Origin: Salaquimonas sp.
GTDB lineage: Bacteria > Pseudomonadota > Alphaproteobacteria > Rhizobiales > Rhizobiaceae
Direction of reading: 5' to 3'
DNA: 33,561 nucleotides
NCBI GenBank assembly: GCA_022340185.1
Contig: JAJDOK010000127.1
Coordinates: forward strand, 1-33,561
Shown: piece after piece, positions 9,503 to 17,561 of the stretch
Position numbering within the stretch: the stretch's first letter is position 1
How the letters are laid out: every line of letters starts with the position of its first letter
The notes under the pieces: generated by a model
The model's input: the letters and a program-made list of their open reading frames with translations, nothing else
Databases searched by the model: none
Told to the model about the DNA's origin: nothing
Made by a program: the position numbers and the translations under genes

Positions 9503-10849
9503 TCAGCTCCGACGCAGATGGAAGAGTTGCGGGAAGATTTCGTCTGCGGTGATGTCGTGCTTCAGACCGGCGCCGGCAGACAGCACCGAGAGGTTCGATC
9601 GGACCTCATCGATACTGGTGCCCGACCATTTCTGCTTCGCATAGGCTTTTGCGGCGGCGGCGCGCGGCCGGTAGCGGGCGACGAGATGGCGCGGCGTGTA
9701 ATAGAGCAGCGGCAGCCAGGGGGGCAGGTTTCCTGCGCCGAGTTCGGCATCGGCTTCGATCCGGTCGAACTGGTCGACGATTTTCTCGCTCGCCAGCGGG
9801 CCGATCAGCGAGGCGAAATACTTTTCCAGACTCTGGCGCGGCTTTTGGTGCCTGTTCGAGCCGGCGAGGATATCGCCAATCACCGAGCGCAGCGTGTCGA
9901 GGTCGTGGACCATGGGCGCGAAGGTGCGCATCAGTTCGGTGTCATGGTGATGGTCGGGATGCGGCGCGAACATGACATGCGGCTTATCCATCAGACCCGC
10001 CTCGATGCCTGTGGTGCAGCCATGATGGACCAAAACCGATGAAGCCAGGATCCATGGCGTGGCAAGGCCCTCGGCGTGGATTTCGATGCCATCGACGTCA
10101 CCGAGCTTGTTCTGCCAGAAGGTGCGGTCTTCGCTGGGATGGGGGCGGACGATCAGCTTGTGGGCCGGGAACCATTCACGCAGCTTGGGCAGCATGTCCA
10201 GGAACGCATCGAGATTGGCCGCGCCTTCTTCCTCGCGGCGGCGGATATAGTCGGCCGCACCGGCATAGCGTTTCTTGTGGCGCTCCTGCTGGCGCTCGAC
10301 AAAGCCGCCCTTGCGGGCATGAACGATGGTGCCGAAATTTGAATTGAACAGGATGAAGTCGCCATGGGCGGCCTTGATCCTGGCCCGCTCGGCTTCGTAG
10401 AGGCCGTGAAAGGCTTCGCGCCAGATATCGGCGCGCGGCAGGCCGGTGGTGACGATCCTGTCGGCCTGATCGGGGAAATGCCCAACGGCGAGGTCGCGCA
10501 CGATATCGGAAATGGCGAACCAGCGCTCGGCGAGCGACAGCGTCTCCGCCGACAGGCGGGTTAAAAAGAACATGTCCGGATTGGGATAGATACCGGTCGA
10601 TTCCTCGTCGAGCGCGGTCAGGCGATAGCCGAGGCGGGCATAGCGGCGCACCTTCTTGTCGGTCGCGACGCCCAGCGCCTTGTCGAACAATATGCCTTTC
10701 GGCAGATGGCGGGCGAGACGGCGCACAACACGGTCGTGGCCGATCAGCACGTCGTAGCCGCGATCGACGGCAATCGCGGCGACGAGCAGGCGGGCGACCA
10801 GTTCGCGCACCTGCACTTCGAGCGGGATGATGAGCCAGCGTTTCGCCAT
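9503..10849 (-). CDS. Surface carbohydrate biosynthesis protein (GT-B-like)
   Basis: This protein of about 448 residues resembles the 'surface carbohydrate biosynthesis' proteins that sit next to nonulosonic acid genes. It opens KRWLIIPLEVQVRELVARLL. It has FNSNFGTIVHA, LIVRPHPSEDRTFW and SSVLVHHGCTTGIEAGLMD, the last resembling the nucleotide-binding site of CDP-glycerol transferase-like GT-B enzymes. It may transfer the nonulosonic acid or a linked sugar; that is inference. I chose ATG at 10849, four bases after the pseF stop. An upstream ATG pair at 10870 would overlap pseF by 17 bases and add seven residues. Neither has a strong ribosome site. Confidence 0.8.
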   Translation of the reverse strand: MAKRWLIIPLEVQVRELVARLLVAAIAVDRGYDVLIGHDRVVRRLARHLPKGILFDKALGVATDKKVRRYARLGYRLTALDEESTGIYPNPDMFFLTRLSAETLSLAERWFAISDIVRDLAVGHFPDQADRIVTTGLPRADIWREAFHGLYEAERARIKAAHGDFILFNSNFGTIVHARKGGFVERQQERHKKRYAGAADYIRRREEEGAANLDAFLDMLPKLREWFPAHKLIVRPHPSEDRTFWQNKLGDVDGIEIHAEGLATPWILASSVLVHHGCTTGIEAGLMDKPHVMFAPHPDHHHDTELMRTFAPMVHDLDTLRSVIGDILAGSNRHQKPRQSLEKYFASLIGPLASEKIVDQFDRIEADAELGAGNLPPWLPLLYYTPRHLVARYRPRAAAAKAYAKQKWSGTSIDEVRSNLSVLSAGAGLKHDITADEIFPQLFHLRRS

Positions 10850-10853
10850 TCTA

Positions 10854-11561
10854 TCAGTCACCGCCATCATTTTCGGCGTGAAACCGCATCAGCGACTCGG
10901 CAAAGCGGAAGTCCTCCTCCGTGTCGATGTCGGCGGCGCGCAGACGGTCGAGCCTGAAGGCAATCGTGTCGGCCAGCACCATGTTGGGGGCAGCCATGAA
11001 ATCGGCGGTACGGTACCAGTAGAAGGCGCCGGCATCGTGGACGAGCGGCGGCAAGTCCTGGCTGCGCGTCATGGTGTATTCCGGCCAGTTGAAGGAGACG
11101 CGGCCGTTTTCCAGCGGTTTCAGCGCGCGCAGCGGCGGATAATCGAAATCGGTGACGGAAATGAGCGCCTGTGCGCCGCTTTCCTTGAGCCTGGCGAGCG
11201 CCTTGGCGAGATCGCGCGGGCGCACCAGAGGCGCGGTCGGGTAAAGGCAACACAGAAACGGGAAATCGCCGGCATCGGCACGCTGGACGGCATCGGCGAC
11301 AACGGCGGCAGTACCCGTGTGGTCGTCGGAAAGTTCGGCCGAGCGCATGAAGGGGATTTCGGCGCCGTAATGGCGGCCGGTTTCGGCGATCTTCTCGTCA
11401 TCAGTCGAGACAATGACGCGGGCAAAGCAGCCGCTGTCAAGCGCAGCGGCTATCGAATGGGCGATCAGCGGCTTGCCGGCGAGCGACCGGATATTCTTGC
11501 CCGGAACGCGCCTGGAGCCGCCTCGGGCGGGGATGATGCAGATGGCTTGCGCTTCGCTCAT
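10854..11561 (-). CDS. pseF: CMP-nonulosonic acid synthetase (pseudaminic acid cytidylyltransferase type)
   Basis: This 235-residue enzyme should activate a nine-carbon nonulosonic acid with CTP to give a CMP-sugar and pyrophosphate. ICIIPARGGSRRVPGKNIR (about 7-25) is the CTP-binding loop. RVIVSTDDEKIAE and the run GAEIPFMRSAELSDDHTGT are closer to PseF than to NeuA or KdsB. The C-terminal IDTEEDFRFAE is the usual family ending. The start at 11561 follows GGAAACGG; the longer frame would run through the divergent promoter region. It heads a leftward operon with the surface-carbohydrate gene and a GT2, and diverges from the reductase/synthase pair. Confidence 0.9.
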   Translation of the reverse strand: MSEAQAICIIPARGGSRRVPGKNIRSLAGKPLIAHSIAAALDSGCFARVIVSTDDEKIAETGRHYGAEIPFMRSAELSDDHTGTAAVVADAVQRADAGDFPFLCCLYPTAPLVRPRDLAKALARLKESGAQALISVTDFDYPPLRALKPLENGRVSFNWPEYTMTRSQDLPPLVHDAGAFYWYRTADFMAAPNMVLADTIAFRLDRLRAADIDTEEDFRFAESLMRFHAENDGGD

Positions 11562-11714
11562 GATCCGTTTCCGGCGCCAATTGAATTGCGGACTGCCCGC
11601 CTGCTTGCTGCGACTTGTTGCGGCTGGGCCGCATTTCTTATAGCTAACCCGAGGGCGGCGGGAGAAGGAAATGCCGCCATGCACCGGGCCACCCGTCCGG
11701 CCTCCTTTTAGAGA

Positions 11715-12596
11715 TTGGCAGGCGCATTGCAACGCTCCTTTGAAATCCTTGTGACCGGCGCCAGCGGATTGTTGGGCCATACGCTTGCGCCTTTTCTCAG
11801 GCAAGCCGGCCACGAGGTGACGACGGCCGGGCATAGCCATGCCACGGGGGTCGATCGCCTGTTCGACACGACGGACGAAAAGGCGGTGCGCACCGTCCTC
11901 GACGAGGTATGGCCGCAGATCGTGATCAACCTTGTCGGGCTGACCAATGTCGATAATTGCGAGGAAGACCCGCAGGAAGCCTGGCGGCTCAACGTCAAAA
12001 GTGTCGAGACGCTGGCCGGATGGGTGCGCGAGGTGGACGATTGTCGGCTGATCCACATTTCCACTGACCAGGTCTATGGTGGCGTGGGCCCGCATGTCGA
12101 AGACGATATCGACATCGTCAATGTCTATGCGCTGTCGAAATATGCCGGCGAACTGGCAGCGTTACAGGCCGATGCTACGGTTCTGCGGACCAATTTCTTC
12201 GGCCCGTCACATCTGGAGGGCAGGCCGAGCTTCAGCGACTGGGCAGTTGCTACCCTGCGCTCGGGCGAGGCGTTCACCGGCTTCGATGACGTATTGTTCT
12301 CGCCGCTCACCATGACGACGCTTTCGAAGGCGGTCGAGCGCGTTGTCCATGCGCCGAAGGCGGGCGTGTTCAATCTCGGCTCGCGCGGCGGCTGTACCAA
12401 GGCGGAATTCATCGCCTCGGTCGCGCGCGCCTTCGATCTCGATGCCTCCGCCATGCGGCATGGCTCGCAGGCCGATATCGGACTGAAGGCGCGCCGACCA
12501 GGCGACATGCGCATGGACAGCGCATTGTTCGAAGAGGCATATGACTTCAAACTTCCCGTAACAGAAGAAGAAATCAGCGGACTGACCCATGCATAA
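11715..12596 (+). CDS. NAD(P)-dependent SDR reductase, RmlD-like
   Basis: This protein of about 290 residues is an extended short-chain dehydrogenase of the dTDP-4-dehydrorhamnose reductase type. It shows the Rossmann motif LVTGASGLLGHTL near the N-terminus, VINLVGLTNVDNCEEDP, HISTDQVYGG (about 116-125) and the catalytic YALSK (about 139-143). It may reduce a keto-sugar nucleotide or a nonulosonic acid intermediate. No ATG lies before the Rossmann strand; the start is probably TTG, at 11715 or 11727. Its last eight bases overlap the synthase gene at 12589, indicating translational coupling. A weak promoter-like pair (CTTGTT, then TTATAG) lies near 11614-11643. Confidence 0.85.
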   Translation: MAGALQRSFEILVTGASGLLGHTLAPFLRQAGHEVTTAGHSHATGVDRLFDTTDEKAVRTVLDEVWPQIVINLVGLTNVDNCEEDPQEAWRLNVKSVETLAGWVREVDDCRLIHISTDQVYGGVGPHVEDDIDIVNVYALSKYAGELAALQADATVLRTNFFGPSHLEGRPSFSDWAVATLRSGEAFTGFDDVLFSPLTMTTLSKAVERVVHAPKAGVFNLGSRGGCTKAEFIASVARAFDLDASAMRHGSQADIGLKARRPGDMRMDSALFEEAYDFKLPVTEEEISGLTHA

Positions 12597-13671
12597 GCCA
12601 AACGCGGAAATCGAGATCGCCGGCAGGAAGATCGGCCTCGACCATCCGACCTATTTCATCGCGGATATCGCGGCCAACCACGATGGCGATTTCGAGCGGG
12701 CCAAGGAACTGATCTATCTGGCGGCGGAAGCCGGTGCGGATGTCGCCAAATTCCAGCATTTCAAGGCGGAGACCATCGTTTCCGACCAGGGCTTCTCCTC
12801 GCTGCCGAAGGAGCAGATGTCGCATCAGGCAAAATGGGCGAAATCGGTCTTCGAGATCTATCAGGATGCCTCGATCGATCCCGACTGGACGCCGAAACTG
12901 AAGGAAATCTGCGACGAGGCGGGCATCACCTTTTTCACCACGCCCTATTCGACGGACCTGGTCGACACCGTCGACCCCTATGTTCCGGCCTACAAAATCG
13001 GCTCGGGCGACATCACCTGGCCGCAGGCGATCAGCTACATCGCGGGCAAGGGCAAGCCGACCATTCTGGCGGCCGGGGCTTCCACCATGGACGACGTGGT
13101 ACGCGGCGTCGATGCGTGTCTGGCGGTCAACCCGGACACGATCCTGCTCCAGTGCAACACCAATTACACGGGCGACTGGGAGAATTTCCGCTACGTCCAG
13201 CTCAACGTGCTGAAATCCTTCGCCGCGATGTATCCTGGCATGATCCTGGGGCTAAGCGACCACACGCCCGGCCACGCGGCGGTGCTGGGCGCGGTGACGC
13301 TCGGCGGACGCGTGATCGAAAAGCATTTCACCGATGACAATGACCGCGAGGGGCCGGACCACAAATTCGCGCTCAACCCGGTGGCCTGGCGCGACATGGT
13401 CGACCGGACGCGCGAACTGGAACTTGCGCTCGGCGACGGCATCAAGAAAATCGAGGACAATGAACGCGATACGGTGGTGATCCAGCGCCGTGGATTGCGT
13501 GCGGCACATGATCTGGATCCCGGCAAGCCGCTCGGTGCCGGCGATATCGAGGCGCTGAGGCCGTGTCCGACCGACGGCATCCCGCCCTACATGCTGGAAA
13601 AACTTCTTGGCCGCGAACTACGCCGACATCTCAAGCGCGGCGACCATTTCCGCTGGGAAGATTTTGAGTAA
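12589..13671 (+). CDS. NeuB/PseI-type nonulosonic acid synthase with SAF domain
   Basis: This 360-residue enzyme should condense phosphoenolpyruvate with a six-carbon N-acetyl sugar to make a nine-carbon nonulosonic acid. Its TIM-barrel part has FIADIAANHDGDFERAKEL (about 23-41), ADVAKFQHFKAETI, FFTTPYSTD, AYKIGSGDI and GLSDHTPGHAAVLGAV with VIEKHFTDD. The C-terminal antifreeze-like SAF domain covers about 300-360 (RRGLRAAHDLDPGKPLGAGD). The NHDGD-type metal site is present. The sequence is somewhat divergent (ADIAANHDG where many have AEIxxNHNG), so neuraminic, legionaminic and pseudaminic acid cannot be told apart. Coupling to the SDR and the nearby PseF-like enzyme supports a nonulosonic acid role. 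Confidence 0.9.
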   Translation: MHKPNAEIEIAGRKIGLDHPTYFIADIAANHDGDFERAKELIYLAAEAGADVAKFQHFKAETIVSDQGFSSLPKEQMSHQAKWAKSVFEIYQDASIDPDWTPKLKEICDEAGITFFTTPYSTDLVDTVDPYVPAYKIGSGDITWPQAISYIAGKGKPTILAAGASTMDDVVRGVDACLAVNPDTILLQCNTNYTGDWENFRYVQLNVLKSFAAMYPGMILGLSDHTPGHAAVLGAVTLGGRVIEKHFTDDNDREGPDHKFALNPVAWRDMVDRTRELELALGDGIKKIEDNERDTVVIQRRGLRAAHDLDPGKPLGAGDIEALRPCPTDGIPPYMLEKLLGRELRRHLKRGDHFRWEDFE

Positions 13672-13724
13672 GACTTGTCTGGTTTCCGCCGGAGCTCCGC
13701 CGCGGCGTCCGTTCGCGCGCTGGC

Positions 13725-13745
13725 GCCTCCGCTCGTCGCGGAGGC
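13725..13745. repeat. Intra-operon inverted repeat before the dolichol-phosphate-mannose-synthase-like gene
   Basis: GCCTCCGC and GCGGAGGC form a perfect 8-bp stem with a 5-base loop. It ends about a dozen bases before the GGAGGG ribosome site of the gene at 13768. It has no T-run, so it is more likely an RNA-stabilising or translation-tuning hairpin than a terminator. Function is inferred only. Confidence 0.5.
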
Positions 13746-13767
13746 TTGCGCTGCCACGGAGGGTTGC

Positions 13768-14439
13768 ATGCGCGACGATCTCGCCATCATCATTCCCGCG
13801 CTGAACGAGGCAGCGACGATCGGAGGCATCGTCGCATCGCTGCGCGATAGCGGGCGGGTCATCGTCGTCGATGACGGCTCAACCGACAATACCGGGAGAA
13901 TCGCAAGCGACAGCGGCGCGCTGGTCATCACCCACGAGGTCAATCGTGGCTATGACGCCGCGCTCGATTCGGGCTTTGCCAGGGCTTCCGAACTTGATTG
14001 CGTGTACGCGGTGACCCTCGACGCCGACGGTCAGCATCCTGAGGCAAAGATTGCCGAGTTCGTTTCCGCGCTCGATCAGGGCGCCGACCTTGTGCTCGGC
14101 ATTCGCGACCAGCTACAGCGCTTCGGGGAATCCGCCTTCGCCTTCGCCGCACGGCTGCGCTTCGGCATCCGTGATCCGCTGTGCGGCATGAAGGGCTACC
14201 GCCTCGATCTCTACCGCTCGCTCGGCCATTTCGATTCCTATTCCTCGATCGGCACCGAATTGATGCTGTACGGCGCGGCGAAAGGCGCAAGGATTGTGCA
14301 GGTCGCGCTGGAAACGCGCGAGCGCGCGGACGCGCCGCGCTTCGGCCGGGCGTTCAGGGCGAACATGCGCATCCTGCGCGCCATGACGGTCGGTCTGAAG
14401 CACTACGGCATATTTGCCCACGGACAGTCGCGGCGCTGA
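13768..14439 (+). CDS. Glycosyltransferase family 2, dolichol-phosphate-mannose-synthase-like
   Basis: This 223-residue GT2 enzyme begins MRDDLAIIIPALNEAATIGG. It has VIVVDDGSTDNTG and the DxD-type TLDADGQHPEAKI (about 89-101). RFGIRDPLCGMKGYRLDLY is the acceptor-side block of DPM/ArnC-like enzymes. No C-terminal membrane helices follow, so it is a soluble or peripheral form. The chosen ATG has a strong GGAGGG ribosome site; the 31 extra codons of the longer frame start with TTG and show no family sequence. It follows the synthase gene by 96 bases and likely ends the rightward operon. Confidence 0.9.
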   Translation: MRDDLAIIIPALNEAATIGGIVASLRDSGRVIVVDDGSTDNTGRIASDSGALVITHEVNRGYDAALDSGFARASELDCVYAVTLDADGQHPEAKIAEFVSALDQGADLVLGIRDQLQRFGESAFAFAARLRFGIRDPLCGMKGYRLDLYRSLGHFDSYSSIGTELMLYGAAKGARIVQVALETRERADAPRFGRAFRANMRILRAMTVGLKHYGIFAHGQSRR

Positions 14440-14444
14440 GCCGG

Positions 14445-14509
14445 TTGTGCCTTTCGGCAATCGATCCCTTTGTGCCTTTCGGCAATCGATTCCTTTGTGC
14501 CTTTCAGCA
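14445..14509 (+). repeat. 25-bp tandem repeat, about 2.6 copies, upstream of a small secreted-protein gene
   Basis: The unit TTGTGCCTTTCGGCAATCGA plus five bases starts at 14445, 14470 and 14495; the third copy breaks off after TTGTGCCTTTCAGCA. Copies 1 and 2 differ at a single base. The segment TTTGTGCC is exactly complementary to GGCACAAA just downstream (about 14549-14556). It is partly complementary to the ribosome-site region of the gene at 14578. Confidence 0.8.
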
Positions 14510-14577
14510 CATGGACGCCGTCCGACCCTTCCCAGATGAGCGGTTCGGGGCACAAACAGACCCTAAAGGAACACAAA

Positions 14578-14997
14578 ATGTTACGGACAGGCAGAATCGT
14601 GTCGGCGCTCGCCATCATGGCGGTGGCGGCCACCGCAGGCGCGGTCAACGCGCAGAACTTCAAGACGCCGGGTGAAAAGTCCTTCAAGGCGGTCAGTGCG
14701 CTGATGGCGATCAAATCGCCGGCGACCAAGGCATGCCCGGCGCAGGCCAAGATGACCGGCTGGATCACCACCAACAAGCCCGGCACGGTGCTCTACATGA
14801 TCGCGCGCAAGGGCGGCAGTGTGTCCGGCCCGTTCCAGGCCCAGGCCGTGCCTAGTGCGCAGGGCGCGATGGCAACGTTTTCGCGCAACATGACGATCCA
14901 GACCGCAGTTAATGCGGAATACCGCATCCTGGTTGCCGACGGCACCGGCAAGGTGATGAGCAATTGGGCGCCGCTGAAGGCGAGCTGCAAGTTCTAG
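14578..14997 (+). CDS. Small secreted protein of unknown function
   Basis: This 139-residue protein has a clear Sec signal peptide: MLRTGR, a hydrophobic core (IVSALAIMAVAATAGA), and likely cleavage after AVNA before QN. The mature part of about 114 residues has two cysteines (in KACPAQAK and at ASCKF near the end) that could form a disulfide, and alternating hydrophobic strands suggesting a beta-rich domain. I recognise no family. The ATG at 14578 follows AAAGGA. It lies 138 bases after the glycan block on the same strand, with the tandem repeat in between, so it probably has its own control. Confidence 0.78.
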   Translation: MLRTGRIVSALAIMAVAATAGAVNAQNFKTPGEKSFKAVSALMAIKSPATKACPAQAKMTGWITTNKPGTVLYMIARKGGSVSGPFQAQAVPSAQGAMATFSRNMTIQTAVNAEYRILVADGTGKVMSNWAPLKASCKF

Positions 14998-15036
14998 CTT
15001 TGCAATATCTTACGCCAACGGCACCACAATATCGGC

Positions 15037-15059
15037 ATGCCCGGGCTTGACCCGGGCAT
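15037..15059. repeat. Intergenic palindrome of the CCCGGG-TTGA-CCCGGG type
   Basis: ATGCCCGGG and CCCGGGCAT form a perfect 9-bp stem around CTTGA. It is followed at about 15090-15115 by GGGACAAGCTTGGGGATGAC. Such elements recur between genes in rhizobial genomes, from memory. It lies between two convergent genes and may also limit read-through. Confidence 0.7.
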
Positions 15060-15149
15060 CCAACGGGCCTCGGGGATATCCTGGATCTTCGGGACAAGCT
15101 TGGGGATGACGACGGAGTACCGGTTCCCGGGAAGCCCTCGAATGCCGCC

Positions 15150-15623
15150 TCAGACGAATTTGATGGCGAGAATCTCGTAGGATTTGGCGCCGCCGGGCGC
15201 TGCAACCTCGACGGAATCGCCCTCGGACTTGCCGATCAGCGCGCGCGCAATGGGCGAGGAAATCGAGATCTTGCCCGATTTGACGTCGGCTTCCTGGTCA
15301 CCGACGATCTGGTAGGTCTTTTCCTCGTCGGTGTCCTCGTCGACAAGTTCCACTGTCGCGCCGAATTTCACCGTGTCGCCACCGAGCTTGGAAATGTCGA
15401 TCACCTCGGCGCGCGAGAGCATGTCCTCCAGCTCCGCGATGCGGCCCTCATTGTGGCTCTGCTGCTCCTTGGCGGCATGGTATTCGGCATTTTCCGACAG
15501 ATCGCCATGGGCGCGTGCCTCGGAGATAGCCTGGATGATCGCAGGCCGGTCCTCGGACTGGCGTTTCTTCAATTCGGCCTCGAGCATGGCGTGGCCGTTG
15601 GCGGTCATGGGGACCTTTTCCAT
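15150..15623 (-). CDS. greA: Transcription elongation factor GreA
   Basis: This 157-residue factor rescues backtracked RNA polymerase by stimulating transcript cleavage in the secondary channel. The N-terminal coiled coil holds [16 protein letters not shown] with the catalytic acidic tip residues Asp41 and Glu44, at the same numbers as in E. coli. The C-terminal FKBP-like domain ends [13 protein letters not shown]. The usual length and the start [18 protein letters not shown] place the ATG at 15623, with GAGGTG upstream; the longer frame runs into the leader terminator. A terminator hairpin and a promoter-like pair lie in the leader (15716-15796). Confidence 0.96.
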   Translation of the reverse strand: MEKVPMTANGHAMLEAELKKRQSEDRPAIIQAISEARAHGDLSENAEYHAAKEQQSHNEGRIAELEDMLSRAEVIDISKLGGDTVKFGATVELVDEDTDEEKTYQIVGDQEADVKSGKISISSPIARALIGKSEGDSVEVAAPGGAKSYEILAIKFV

Positions 15624-15705
15624 CAATTCTAGCACCTCAAAAAAGTTTGTGCCGCGCATGCCCCGGAAATGCCGGCGCCGGACCATGATGGTCGCACGCG
15701 CGAGA

Positions 15706-15745
15706 ACAAAAGAAAACGGCCTTCCGGAGGTCATCCGGTGGCCGT
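15706..15745 (-). terminator. Rho-independent terminator upstream of greA
   Basis: Read leftward, ACGGCC (15745-15740) pairs with GGCCGT (15721-15716), and inside it CCGGA pairs with TCCGG. A run TTTTCTTTTG follows. It lies 71 bases after the stop of the GGDEF-EAL gene and 93 bases before the greA start. It may end the upstream message, or act as an attenuator in the greA leader. Confidence 0.8.
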
Positions 15746-15767
15746 ATCTCACTTGCCTGACCGTGTC

Positions 15768-15796
15768 ATATAGCAGGAATCGGGCAAATTTCACGC
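15768..15796 (-). promoter_or_regulatory. Candidate sigma-70 promoter of greA
   Basis: Read leftward, CTATAT (15773-15768) matches the rhizobial -10 form exactly. CGTGAA lies 16 bases upstream and matches CTTGAC at four of six positions. The predicted RNA start near 15761 lies before the terminator hairpin. Confidence 0.4.
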
Positions 15797-15815
15797 GTTT
15801 TTTGTGTTTTTAAGC

Positions 15816-17561
15816 CTAACCATGCACTGCGCGCTTCGATTTGGGCGCTTTGTTCACGGCGCCGACGATATCGGCATAGTCGGCAATGGGAGCGGGCCGA
15901 CCGACCAGATAGCCTTGCACGGCCTTGCATTGTTCGCGGGCCAGGAACTCCAGTTGCTCGCTGGTTTCGACGCCTTCGGCGACCACGGGCAACTTCAGTC
16001 CCCGCCCGAGGCCGATCACGGCGCGGACAATCTCGTCGGTATGCGTGTCCTTGCCGAGCTTGTTGGTGAAAGAACGGTCGATTTTCAGCGTATCGAAGGG
16101 GAAAGCCTGCAAATAGGACAGGCTGGAATATCCAATGCCGAAATCGTCCATCGCAATGTGGACGCCGAGATTCTTGATGCGGCGCAATTGCGCAAGCGCA
16201 CGGGCGAAATCGCTGACCAGCACGCCTTCAGTGATTTCCACCTCCAGCCGGTTCGGCGCCAGGCCGGTTTCAAGCAGGACTTCATGAATCGTCTGGGCCA
16301 GATCGCCATAGCGGAACTGAACCGGCGAGAGATTGACAGCCACGGCGAGCGGCTTGTTCCATGTCTTCGCCTCGAGGCAGGCCTCGCGCAGGACCCATTT
16401 GCCGATTTCAACAATGATGCCGTTTTCCTCGGCCAGCGAGATGAAGCTGCCGGGCAACAACATGCCGCGGCCGGGGTGCTGCCAGCGCAGCAAGGCCTCG
16501 AAACCGGTAATGCCGTTCTCGACATCCGACTGGGGTTGATAATGCAGCGTGAATTCGCCTCGCTTGAGAGCCTGGCGCAAGTCGCTCTGCAATGTGCGCT
16601 GCTCGCGGATGCGCGCATCGGCCTCGGGAGAGAAGGAGCGCATGACGCCGCGACCTTCCTCCTTGGCGCGGTAAAGCGCGGCGTCGGCATTGGCAAGAAG
16701 CGTGGTCACGTTGTCGCCATCGTCGGGAAAGATGGCCATGCCGATGGAAAGGCCAACCATCAGCGTGCCGCGCTCGGTCTCGATTTCGCCCGCGGCATTT
16801 TCGAACAATTTTGCCGCCAGTGCCGCGCCGGCCTCCGGCTGGTTGTTGGCGGTCGAGATCAAGCAGAACTCATCACCGCCCAGACGGGCGGGAAAGCTGT
16901 TGCCGGCGAAATCGCGAAAACGGTTCGCAACCGTTTGCAGCAGCATGTCGCCCGTCGAATGGCCGAAAATATCGTTGACATCCTTGAACCGGTCGAGATC
17001 GATCGAAAGGACGGCAAGCTTTTGATGTTTGGCGCGTGCCTCTTCTATGGCAGTGACAAATTTTTCGATGAAGGCGACACGGTTGGGCAGGTCGGTCAGC
17101 GGGTCGTGCCTAGCCATGTGGGCGACACGCCGTTCGGCGCGCACGCGTTCGGTCACGTCGGCCTGGGTGGACAGCATGAGATCGTCTTTGAGACGCACAT
17201 TGTGTATGGCGATGATCCGATCGCCGATTTCGATCTCCGCCTTGAAATCATTGTTCTTGGCGAGCGTTTTGTAGAGGTCCTCGAAATATTCGCGCGGGTC
17301 CTGTTTCCAGTCCTCCATATGCCCCTTGTCGATCATTTCGTCGAACGTCATCTGCCAGTCGAAGATATCGGTATCGATGTCGTACATCTTGCAGAAGTGT
17401 TCGTTGAAGAAGACGGGACGCCCGTCCATGCGCAGCAGCGCCACGCCGAGCGGCAGATTGTCCAATGCCGTTTCCAGCGCCTGCTGATAGTCAGTGCCGT
17501 CGGCGATGCGCCGGCCCGACTTCCTTCTTTCCACCTGTTTTTTTGCTGCTCTGTGCGGCAT
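15816..17561 (-). CDS. PAS-GGDEF-EAL cyclic-di-GMP turnover protein
   Basis: This soluble protein of about 581 residues has a PAS-like sensor (about 25-140, NLPLGVALLRMDGRPVFFNE). A GGDEF domain follows, with RHDPLTDLPNR at 151-161 and intact GGDEF at 228-232. The EAL domain has EAL at 355-357, NLSPVQF at 410-416, DDFGIGYSS at 472-480 and EGVET at 529-533. Both catalytic signatures are intact, so it could make and/or hydrolyse c-di-GMP. No RxxD inhibitory site is visible five residues before GGDEF. I chose ATG at 17561, with GGAACAG upstream; a TTG at 17609 would add 16 residues. It may tune surface-polysaccharide output or motility (inference). Confidence 0.93.
   Translation of the reverse strand: MPHRAAKKQVERRKSGRRIADGTDYQQALETALDNLPLGVALLRMDGRPVFFNEHFCKMYDIDTDIFDWQMTFDEMIDKGHMEDWKQDPREYFEDLYKTLAKNNDFKAEIEIGDRIIAIHNVRLKDDLMLSTQADVTERVRAERRVAHMARHDPLTDLPNRVAFIEKFVTAIEEARAKHQKLAVLSIDLDRFKDVNDIFGHSTGDMLLQTVANRFRDFAGNSFPARLGGDEFCLISTANNQPEAGAALAAKLFENAAGEIETERGTLMVGLSIGMAIFPDDGDNVTTLLANADAALYRAKEEGRGVMRSFSPEADARIREQRTLQSDLRQALKRGEFTLHYQPQSDVENGITGFEALLRWQHPGRGMLLPGSFISLAEENGIIVEIGKWVLREACLEAKTWNKPLAVAVNLSPVQFRYGDLAQTIHEVLLETGLAPNRLEVEITEGVLVSDFARALAQLRRIKNLGVHIAMDDFGIGYSSLSYLQAFPFDTLKIDRSFTNKLGKDTHTDEIVRAVIGLGRGLKLPVVAEGVETSEQLEFLAREQCKAVQGYLVGRPAPIADYADIVGAVNKAPKSKRAVHG

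Noticed and set aside
14445..14509. CRISPR array
   Set aside because: The repeats are contiguous with no spacers and only about 2.6 copies.
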